A stretch of 64,000 nucleotides of DNA, from assembly GCF_037975245.1 (NCBI RefSeq), contig NC_092563.1, positions 7,625,501 through 7,689,500 on the forward strand. Reading direction: 5' to 3'. A program made the position numbers and the translations under genes. The number at the start of each line of letters is the position of its first letter. The stretch's first letter is position 1. Under the pieces are notes generated by a model. The model saw only the letters and a list, made by a program, of their open reading frames with translations, was not told where the DNA came from and searched no databases. This document shows, piece after piece, positions 55,596 to 64,000 of this stretch. This DNA comes from Apostichopus japonicus. Its lineage: Eukaryota > Echinodermata > Holothuroidea > Aspidochirotida > Stichopodidae.

Positions 55596-55688
55596 TGACC
55601 CGGCCGGGTATCGAACCCGGAACCTCCCGATTGCTAAGCCCCATTGCTTCAAACGCCATCGCATTTGTCCACTCGGCCGCCAGCACAG
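55596..55688 (-). mobile_element. tRNA-Ser/Leu-like sequence, probable SINE head or tRNA pseudogene
   Basis: The minus strand has an A box TGGCGGCCGAGTGG-like start, the class II tRNA word GGCCGAGTGG, a long variable region, and a T arm CCGGGTTCGATACCCGG. The region around tttgaagc resembles a tRNA-Ser anticodon loop, but the anticodon stem has a mismatch and the acceptor ends do not pair well. I read it as tRNA-derived, either a SINE head or a decayed tRNA-Ser. No second copy lies in the window to define a SINE body. Confidence 0.55.
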
Positions 55689-55831
55689 CATAATGAAAAT
55701 AAGCATGCTATAATATAGTCATCTATACGAAGGCCGAGGGGTTCGGATGGTTGCTAACTGCAACCACCCCACGAAGAATGTCGTCATAAGAAAGTCTAGG
55801 ATGAGTTAATATATGGTTATAACGTCATGAT

Positions 55832-56113
55832 CAGGCGCGTATCCAAGGGAGGGGTGGGGGCGAAGAGGGCAACCGCCCACTTGTGCATATTTAAAAAAAT
55901 AAATGATATCGATAGTAATTTCAAAATAAAAAAAAGGTTACATGCAACTTACAAGGCCTGAGAAGTGCCATTTCAAGCCAGCGATTTGGGAGGCAATTTC
56001 GGCCAATATTTTCTTGTACGCTTCGCGCCAACCCATGTAGGGTAGCGCTAGGCCCTATTTAGTTTGCCTACAGGCTTCGCCCCTCCCTTGGCAAATTCCT
56101 CGCTACGCGCCTG
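55832..56113. mobile_element. hAT-like MITE, 282 bp, with 8-bp target-site duplication
   Basis: The left end begins CAGGCGCGTATCCAAGGGAG; the right end, reverse-complemented, begins CAGGCGCGTAGCGAGGAATT and soon also reads CCAAGGGAGGGG. It is flanked by gtcatgat (55824-55831) and gtcatggt (56114-56121), identical at 7 of 8 bases. An 8-bp duplication and CAG-type ends are hallmarks of hAT transposons. It has no coding capacity, so it would depend on an autonomous hAT elsewhere. Confidence 0.83.
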
Positions 56114-56121
56114 GTCATGGT

Positions 56122-58182
56122 TTACATACATCTCGTCTCTGCTATAGACTCAGTATCCTTTATTGGTGGACATATTACCATATTAATTGTCCGGAAGTTA
56201 ACAATAAAGATAATCGGATCTAGATATATAGGGTTGGTTTGTTACAATTTAGATCGAAACGACCAGGCACACATGTAACCTTGGATCGTGCATTCTCATG
56301 TATGATTGCCTATTATAACATTTGATATCCCGACCCCCACCTGGAAGCTGAAGTCCTCTCCTACCCTCTCCTCACCCCACCCCTCCCCCTCGGCCAACAA
56401 TCTAGTACCAATGAAACTGACTAATCCTCAGTACATATATGTACAATCCTTTAATTTTTTCTCATTATATTGATCTGTTGAATCTGCTGTTCATGGCATT
56501 CACAAAAAGAAGGCGTTTTATCTTTGTCCTTGAATGGTGGAAAAACAGGGTTAAGCTGGTACAAAATACAGGCCAGAGAACGACTACACGTCATAATGTA
56601 TTAGCTTACCTGTATAAATCGTTTATGTAGGTAATGGGATCTAGAAACAACACTTATATAGAACACACAGTAATCGAATAGTATACATAGCGGGTATAGT
56701 AAGTAAATGTCACGCCCGGAACCTACACCACCCTACTACTCTTCTTATCCGACAAGCAAATTCTAAGAAATATAAAACTGCCCTCGTTGCCTTAAAAGTC
56801 GTTTCTTTTTTAATGGACGTGATTCTTTTTGAATTAAAGATTTTTAAATTGAGAAAATTAGATTTATAGGTTGCCAATTAAACGTTCCACATAATAGTAG
56901 ATATACTGACGTATTTATGTAAAACAAATATATATAGGTTATGGAATGACTACTCCACGTTCTTGAGACAGTTGACTGACACATCTGTACCGCTCACTGG
57001 ATTATAAGATAAGTTACCACTCTCTGAAGTTAACCTGGTTTCATACATAGTTTTGTAACGTTGTAATTGGTAAGGTTGATGTTTGAACCATTTTTCTCCC
57101 CATGAGCCTGCAGTCTAACATCGTGGAGTGTTAGCTCAGTGGTTAACGCCGGTGCCTTCCAATCATAAGGTCCCGAGTTCGAGTCACTCCATGAAGATTA
57201 ATATATGTCGTCCAGTAACAGAGTTGTTGACAATTGGCGATTCATAATCATGGACGTTAAATATGAATCTAAGAGACTGACTTCGGTCAGCTTGCGGCTT
57301 TGATAAGCCAATGAGGCTTCTTCGCGAGTTCCTGCTTGCAGGAGGATCTAAAATACAAAACCATTATGATACGTCACTTACAATCTGTAATCTTTCGTAA
57401 ACACCTCGTTCATATATTATTGTTGAATTTCAATTATCACTCGATTATTATGAATAAGAGAACGTCGTTGACGAATGATTATTGAATTGATTGGTTGGTT
57501 ACAGCTAAGATCATGTGTAAACCGCTGGTTGATAATACCCGGAACACTCGTGCGCTACATAGGAGTAACATATAACAAAAGGTACGTGTACACAATTCTG
57601 ATATGAAGAGTGGGCATAGGTTTGTAGAATGATATTGTATGAATCCTATAATATCGTAGCCTAAGTTTGGTTTTTGTGCCCACGCAGGCTTCATTAGTTT
57701 GATTGTCTTTCTATCCTATACAGCTGATGAAATTTATCGAATAATCCAGATAGTCAGTATATTGCGCCCAAATAATCCAGAAAAGTGAAGTATGTCTCAG
57801 AATAGTTTGCATGGGTTGCATTTCCAGGAAATTTTACTTTTCAAAGTTTTTTGACACTTACGACATTTATAGAGGAACTTGTCTTAGTGTAATGAACTTC
57901 TTTTGACGTACTATGTCAACCTTCAAAATGTCAACCTAACATATAATATTAACCCTAATCGACATTATACAACAATTAATTGTATTCTGGTCATTTGATT
58001 GGTCAATTGCTCGTTGATTGCATGCAAAATCCGCTCTATTCCACTCTATGAAATAGAACCATGGGTTATACATTTTTGGTAGCACTTTTTTCAATGGTAA
58101 GAGAGCAGAGAAACCTGTCTGTTCAAAACAATCTGTTGCATGAGTGCATTTTACCCATCTTAATATAATATGTTGTATAAAA
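56122..58182. other. No gene recognised outside SINE A copy 3
   Basis: A C-rich patch lies at 56330-56395. A long minus-strand open frame (57936-58334) runs through the fold-back element and is judged incidental. Confidence 0.55.
57124..57353 (+). mobile_element. SINE family A, full copy 3
   Basis: The head runs from about 57125 to 57192 with A box TTAGCTCAGTGG and B box AGTTCGAGTCA. The body shares atgtcgtccagtaacagagt, gacttcggtcagcttgcggc and the tail cctgcttgcaggaggatcta. The tail contains the small palindrome cctgcttgcagg, shared with the other copies, which may form a 3' hairpin used for recognition by a partner LINE (inferred). Confidence 0.9.
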
Positions 58183-58344
58183 CAAATAATGAATGGTTTC
58201 CATTCGTGCAATAGTGCAAATATTTCATGAGTTGAAAGATGTAATTTGTTCCATTCAACTCGGCTGCGCCTCGTTGAATGGAACATTCCATCTTTCAACT
58301 CATGAAATATTTGCACTATTGCACTCATAACCATTCATTATTTG
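58183..58344. mobile_element. Fold-back hairpin element with arms of about 72-77 bases
   Basis: The left arm, 58183-58259, is the reverse complement of 58273-58344 apart from small indels (the left arm has extra tcc near 58198 and taatt near 58241). The 13-base loop is tcggctgcgcctc. Shared words include attgcactattgcac-type, aaatatttcatgagttgaaa and gttccattcaac. The high arm identity points to a recent origin by fold-back synthesis or inverted duplication. It may be part of a larger MITE reaching left to about 57940, but no second end was established. Confidence 0.82.
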
Positions 58345-61300
58345 TATAATATTCAATACATAATGAGTATATCTAAAGTGATGGCGCTTGTCAGTTTAGA
58401 CTTAAGCACTAACTGCAGTTTAGCTTATACATGTTTATTAATACACATGCACGTTGTGTGATATAACAGCATGTGTTGTACGATATGCGAGTTTATTACA
58501 ACGACTTGTGAGGAATTAATATAATAGAATTAATATGATATTTGTCACGTGACATTTTAAGTATTCAAGTTACGTCATGAGGCTCCTATTTTTTTGGCCA
58601 ACCATGGCAATGCAGGTTTTGAGAATAGTTAAGTAGTATTTCCCTACTATAGGCTTCCCCTCCCTCACCAAAAACACAACACAATCACATTTACATACAC
58701 ACACACAAGTTAATTTAAGAAAAGCACGCCCTCTAAACCTGCTTTATATCTCTCCAAAACAAGATGGAAGAATCTAAGGGATACCAATTTAATGTGATTT
58801 TAAAGATTACGATTTCACAGCTTATTCATAGGCCAGCAGTATATGATATTATTGATATGAGAGAATGATTTCGATTAGACGTACAATTCCCTAAGGTGGT
58901 CCTTGAACTCCCGAGGACCTCACACTTATGAAACGTTTTAAGAGTCCGATGGAGGATTCTCAAGCGTTTAGTTCTATTTTCTTAATTAAACTTTATGATC
59001 ACCTCCAGATAAATGTAAAAAAAAAGAGGCGCCGTATCAACACAACCAAGAAGCCATTCAACTTTGTAGAGTATACGGCTTGTTAAATTTGTATCTTCCA
59101 TGCACATATGCTTCTGCAAATCAACTGTCTCGTTGAAGGGTACCTTGGAGTATAAATGCTAGCAGCTAGGCTGGATAAGTCGTCGAATGACGTCACACTC
59201 AAAAGAAACTAGACTTTAAGTTCAAATGTGTTTTCTTGGTCAAAGTGGTACCTCATAGTCCCCCAGAGATATCTACACTACAGTCCATAATTTAACGTCA
59301 TTAGTTGTGTAAATTTGAAGGTTTAAATAGTAAAAACAGGTAATTAACCCACTCACATGATGATATTGATGATGATCGCAGAACAAAATATGTTAAGTTA
59401 GGCTTAGGCTAGGTAAATCTTCTAGAAATGGTTGTAGACCGATAGAATTAGAATTAGAATAAGAAATTATTCACGTTTTGGAACAAGATGATACAATTAA
59501 TTTGTTTTTCTTTGCTTGATAAGTGTTAAGTCTGTTCGTAGGTTATTCCTGGTGTGACTTACAGCTACTGATCATCTTTACAAGACCCTCTGACATCCCC
59601 CCCCCCCCAACTCTTCCTCTGACTAACGCACTGGCGTCAGGAACAATCTTAGAAAGCATCTCCCGCTTATACTAGCAGATACCACCTATATCTCAAGCTC
59701 TTTTAGAAGTATTCCATTCACCTTCACTTGATGACCCCTCTTTGATAATACCGAGACCCGGAACTTTGTTTTCAACATGACAGGGATGGAGACAGGAGAG
59801 GACGTTTTCATCCTCCTGCTCCCTTCCGGGGCCTTCAATAAGAATTCGATGAGGCATAAACTACTTTCCATCAAGTGAATCTGACTTTATAATTACCCAC
59901 TGACTAAATCTGTTGAGGAAACCTGCGCCTCTTGTTGTTGGTTAAAACCACGACGATGATATTATTAAGTCAACGACCCAGTGACGACAACTTGCATTAC
60001 ACCAGAATCTAATCAGCGAACCAACCAATCGCGTAGCATGAAAGAAAAGACAGGTGTACAAGAAAACTCTGATGAGAGAAATAACGGGATTGGCTGGAGG
60101 GCAAAACTTTGCTTGCTGATGGTCATAAAAAATTCAGAAAATTTTTATAATCACCGATATAATTTTACAGTTGACTAGATTAATCAAAGGTGATTAATCT
60201 TCTTCATGAGAACCATTTCCATTTAAATAAATTATAACAGTCAATAATGTGTGACAATTACTAAAATGAGAAACCATCTTGGGAAGAAAGAAGGTGTTTG
60301 TAAAATAATATTCTCAACATTTCTGGCACAAATATCCAGTAGAGCGGTTTTGATCCAGACAAAGCTGTTACCCACTCTTTGCAGCAAGCAGATGACAATA
60401 TTGCAACTGTATTTTACCAGAGTTTTTCTCTTCAATGCCATCCTGCCCCGTCCCCATCCTCTCGTTTTCTCCTCCTCACGTTTTCGCCTTGTCTGCTCAT
60501 CTTGTCCCAACAAGCCCTACCCCACCCAACCTCCTCCTGCTCACACCTTCAAGGCAGAAGGGTTTATAACTTGAGTCAAGTTATTGTCAGTGACATGGTA
60601 GGGACGTGCATGGTCCTCAGAATTAGTATTTCGCCTTAAAGGCATTGAAGACTCGCCCCAAACCGCGTGCTGCCCTGTGAAAAAAAATTAACTTTCCGTT
60701 GCTTGCAAGTGAAGTTTTACTCTTGTCGCTACAAAATGCAGACAGTAATGAAACTTGATACCATGTTATCTTTAGCTGGACCTGAGATGTCCACCGCTTT
60801 ATCGTGTGTACACTGTGCTGTGGGTATTGACCGTAGCTGTATGTACTGACTGTACACTAGTGTCTAATTACCGACGGTAGCAGGCTGTGTGACACTGTGT
60901 ATTTTCTAGGATCGATGGTGGTGTCTAACACTTCTGTTACATCTCATTCGAAACTAGGTCAGATTACCGGCATTAGACGTTTCTTTTAGCGCGAGGCTTC
61001 ACACCCTTTAACATAATATTTGTTTTTAACTGTAAATATGAGGATGGTTTAACAATTCCTGAAGTGATAAAAATTGTCAAAATTGACCTAACATCTTTGT
61101 CACACCCCGTCATGGGTCTATTAGACATGTACGGATACTTAAAAGAGAATTTTAAAAATGTGTGTCTCATGATGAGTTACACTCATTTCACATTCATGTT
61201 GTGCTTTGCGCTCTCCTGTTACATTCCTGGAAATCAGTATATCGATTTCTCTTCATTATTGACTTACTATTAAATTCATATAATCGAGTAAATCGTAGTA

Positions 61301-62499
61301 TGGATTCTAGATGGGTCTTACAGTGAAAGGCCTCTTTCCTTGAAGTGAATGCTTAGTGCAACTACATACGCACAAATACACCCAACTCTATACCCTCACA
61401 CCCTATTGAAAAGACTCACCAGTGTAATGAGATGACATGGGTATTCTCTCCTTGCCATTCAAGGCCTCCCTGCATGGATTTATCCCACTGAGTCTACTAG
61501 TGTGCGAATCCCGCGTCTTTTACGATATTTCAGTGTACGTCTACGCCGAGAACCTTCTGCTGTTCTTTGAAGTCTTGCTCACTCCCTCTGTAAATACACG
61601 CAACCAGCCGAATAACGATCAACTCGGGGGACCGGGTGCCAAAGATTAGACGAGGGGGGGGGGGGGCATTTAAGCGGAGCGAAGCGATTAATTGCGAGAC
61701 CGCACTAGCGCAATAAGATTCAGTTCCAACATCTTCATAATGATGTGGAAGCTGTCACCTTTGAACGCAATGCGTTTTGCGAACCATTTTTAAGTCTCAG
61801 AGCTCCTGAGTTTCCGGGGCTCCCAATGGTGTTACGCAACTGCACCCACAGATAAGAGGGACTAAACAAGGGATTTCTTTTTTGGGGCGTAGGATGTGGC
61901 GTAGACCAAATGGGTAAAGATTAGATCGACGAAATAGACCTATTATTAGTTGCACGATATTTGATATGATCATACATGCATGTACCAGCTCAAAAAGTGG
62001 TTTCAATAAACCTTCTGGAAATAAGCGAATAACGGATGTCCCAAGTGGGCAATGTTAAAAGCATTTTTGTGGAGTGATGAACTCTCTTGACGTAAACCCC
62101 GACGAAAATTTCACGGTATCACGCAAATCATAAGAGAAAAGTAACAATACATGAAATTTGGGGCCCCTTATACGCAATCTCAAAACTTGTTCACTTTCAT
62201 TATAGAGGTCACACGTGACAAGGAAAAAGCCCTTAGCTTTTCCTTAAGATCTCGACTTTTTTCCCCCTTCTTCTATAAATATAAGTGTCTTGAAATCTCA
62301 CCTCATGTTTATCACAGTGGAACCGTCTAATTTGATGTTTGACGATCAACTCAGTATCTACGTCCCTAAGGCATTGATCATATCATTTCCTTCAACTCTA
62401 GTAATAATCCTGAAAACTTCTTAAATCACTCAAAATATACCGACCTTGACTCACTTTTGGTGAGCAATGTTTTTCATGTTATTTCGCCAATTTTTTTCA
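58345..62499. other. No gene recognised; intergenic DNA upstream of the receptor
   Basis: Holds a C run (59597-59608), a G run (61656-61668) and C-rich patches near 60437-60540. Several open frames of 60-107 codons show no domain. Distal regulatory elements of the receptor could lie here but cannot be recognised from sequence alone. Confidence 0.55.
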
Positions 62500-62627
62500 C
62501 CCCCCCCCCACTAACCTCGAGCCCGATTTGGCATCATAGCACAACTATTTATACAAACGTAAATGCCTCTCCTAGCACGTACCACCCCCCCCCCCTACTC
62601 CCGTATTAAACTCTGCGTACGGGCCTG
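62500..62627 (-). mobile_element. Possible hAT-like element end with poly-C runs
   Basis: The minus strand starting at 62627 reads CAGGCCCGTACGCAGAGTTT, followed within 15 bases by a G run (62584-62594) and later a second G run (62502-62511). This resembles the ends of hAT-type MITEs such as the one at 55832. No matching second end or duplication was identified, so it may be a fragment or a chance likeness. Confidence 0.3.
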
Positions 62628-63179
62628 GATGAGAGGGAACAGCCAGTGTATGTTTAAAATATAGGTAAATGAGTATTCACAATATGGTAATTCCAGGGAA
62701 GATAAGTAATGGCAGTTAACAAAACTTTTTTTGCTTTTCACTTGATTCTCTTTATCCAAGATGGCCGGTGTAACAGTGTAGAACACCCCTCGCTCGAAAC
62801 TGCTGTAATATATCCGTGGGATATTCTGCACGTTTTGTAGACATATCTTCGAGGAGATCGGTTGCGCTAGCTTCAAACTGTTACAGCGCTGTTATCCGTT
62901 TGAAACGTAGCGCAAATAATAATATTGCGACGGATTTTTATTTAACGAAAGTATTTAAACATGTATATGACTTCAATATACTACAAAAACATCGTCTAAT
63001 AAAAATACTCATGGGGATGTACACATTGTCACACCGGTTTAGCTTATATATATATGTATAGCAACTGAATTGTCTTCTCTTATTCTTTGAATATTCATGA
63101 ACCTGTATAAATCCTTTGCAATTTCTTCTTTTCCAGGTTTGTCAATCCTCGTTGAATTGTTAATTATAAAGGAGATTTT

Positions 63180-63364
63180 TCGTTAAAATCGCCTCTTTAT
63201 GAAGAGTTTAAACCAAACAGCCATGATTGAATGACGTTATATAACCGTCTCAAACCAAGACGAAGGGACAAGGTTTTGGTTGATTTAGTTTGCAGTTTTA
63301 GTTAGCAAACTGAATTTATATTAGTTCTTCAAACTGATTTGTACAAACACAACACTATTTCAAC
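63180..63364 (+). promoter_or_regulatory. Proximal upstream region / 5' UTR of the TRH-receptor-like gene
   Basis: The 185 bases before the receptor ATG contain an in-frame stop at 63335-63337 and no competing upstream ATG in that frame after it. The stretch is AT-rich with a near-palindromic piece around 63290-63310 (tttgcagttttagttagcaaa). No convincing TATA box or splice acceptor could be chosen, so the transcription start and any upstream 5' UTR exon are unknown. Confidence 0.35.
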
Positions 63365-64000
63365 ATGGATGAACGGAACTTGACCGATTTTCTGGACGGA
63401 ACCACAACGGCAAGCACGAGCCAAGAACCGCCCAATGGCGATGTTTTGTACAAAGTTGTGGCAACAACGGTATATTTCATTCTCGGTGCAGTAGCGATCG
63501 TTGGGAACACCATGGTGATCATAGTCGTACTACGAGTTAAATCAATGCGTACACCGACCAATTGCCATCTTGTCAGTCTAGCGTTTGTCGATGCAGTCAC
63601 AGGCTTGGTACCGAATTGGTTGCATTCGATACCAGAAGTGCTGGGAAATTCGACCTGGTATGGCGCGATTGGATGTGTCCCTATGGTTTACGTGGAATAC
63701 CTCGTATTTAATATGTCTGCGGTGTCCATTGCCGCGTTTACGGCTGAACGGTATATCGCGATTTGTCATCCAATGAAATCCCATTACATGTGTACTATAA
63801 ACCGTGCGGTGAAAATAATCGTCTGTGTATGGATCTTCACCGCGATTTACTGTGTGTGTTGGCTGATACTTATCGATTACGACGAGACGAGACCTAATCC
63901 GTGTTATTACAACACCGACTACGAGAAGTTTCTTCCATACGTCTATGTGGCAGATTGTATTCTGTTTTATATGATACCAGTCGGTATAGCTATTCCTACT
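63365..64000 (+). CDS. Thyrotropin-releasing hormone receptor-like GPCR (5' part, cut by window end)
   Basis: The frame is open for 212 codons and runs off the window. Seen: an N-tail of about 30 residues with NLT at N5; TM1 about 31-56 with G47-N48; the intracellular motif MRTPTNC (61-67); TM2 with LAFVD, D76; NST at N95 in the first outer loop; C104 at the top of TM3, probably bonded to C180; ERY at 128-130 followed by IAICHP; W156 in TM4; P205 in TM5. In human TRH receptor, Tyr106 and Asn110 of TM3 contact TRH; by spacing from the TM3 cysteine they match Y112 and N116 here, so ligand contacts look kept. Known for the family: plasma-membrane neuropeptide receptor, normally coupled to Gq. 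TM6, TM7 and the tail lie outside. The start is favoured by a good context (aac before ATG, G after) and an in-frame TGA at 63335-63337. No intron interrupts it here. A receptor for another related peptide (for example EFLGamide-like) is the main alternative. Confidence 0.93.
   Translation, partial: MDERNLTDFLDGTTTASTSQEPPNGDVLYKVVATTVYFILGAVAIVGNTMVIIVVLRVKSMRTPTNCHLVSLAFVDAVTGLVPNWLHSIPEVLGNSTWYGAIGCVPMVYVEYLVFNMSAVSIAAFTAERYIAICHPMKSHYMCTINRAVKIIVCVWIFTAIYCVCWLILIDYDETRPNPCYYNTDYEKFLPYVYVADCILFYMIPVGIAIPT

Noticed and set aside
57936-58334. 132-codon minus-strand open frame
   Set aside because: It runs through a perfect fold-back hairpin and has no recognisable domain.
60240-60640. Overlapping open frames of about 90-107 codons
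   Set aside because: No domain, low complexity pyrimidine stretch, and frames open on both strands in the same place.
63585-63784. Short frames on either strand within the receptor
   Set aside because: Shadows of the receptor coding frame.

Overview
The window is metazoan nuclear DNA, AT-rich and almost entirely non-coding. The best guess is a marine invertebrate deuterostome, possibly an echinoderm such as a sea cucumber. The evidence is a thyrotropin-releasing-hormone-receptor-like GPCR, several tRNA-derived SINE families, CR1/L2-like and other LINE 3' ends, DNA-transposon relics, very long microsatellites and many poly-G/poly-C runs. There is no bacterial, viral, rRNA or CRISPR signal. 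The lineage is inferred, not demonstrated.

The only convincing intact host gene is at the right edge. From 63365 to the window end an open frame of 212 codons encodes the N-terminus and transmembrane helices 1-5 of a class A peptide GPCR closely resembling TRH receptors. Everything to its left reads as a gene desert or a very long 5' flank.

Mobile and repeat layout, left to right: a long-armed inverted-repeat element (4138-4535); TA microsatellites; a tRNA-SINE (family A, 8530-8765); a G-rich minisatellite (12207-12765); a compound trinucleotide array (14105-14624); a fold-back derivative of SINE A (16185-16412); a second SINE family with an internal tRNA-like module (family B, 18688-18976); a 19-bp minisatellite with higher-order structure (20075-20845); a nearly perfect 317-bp tandem duplication (28295-28917); a 60-bp minisatellite (32035-32475); a TIR element of about 3.1 kb at TA, carrying remnants of a SAM-domain gene on the minus strand (34883-37966); a tRNA-headed element containing a complete type I hammerhead ribozyme (37990-38131, minus); a 79-80-bp minisatellite; about 740 bp of CCAT repeats; a CR1/L2-like LINE 3' end (minus); a second full SINE A; about 1.17 kb of TCTA repeats abutting another LINE 3' end; a second SINE B; a hAT-like MITE with 8-bp target-site duplications (55832-56113); a third full SINE A; and a fold-back hairpin (58183-58344).

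The most noteworthy items are the hammerhead ribozyme fused to a tRNA-like promoter head, and the neighbouring TIR element with a captured or self-encoded SAM-domain protein remnant. They lie 23 bp apart, separated by a TA microsatellite. Four elements sit in or against TA microsatellites, which suggests either insertion preference or microsatellites growing from element ends. The genes here do not form a pathway; the biology is mostly that of transposable elements and tandem repeats.
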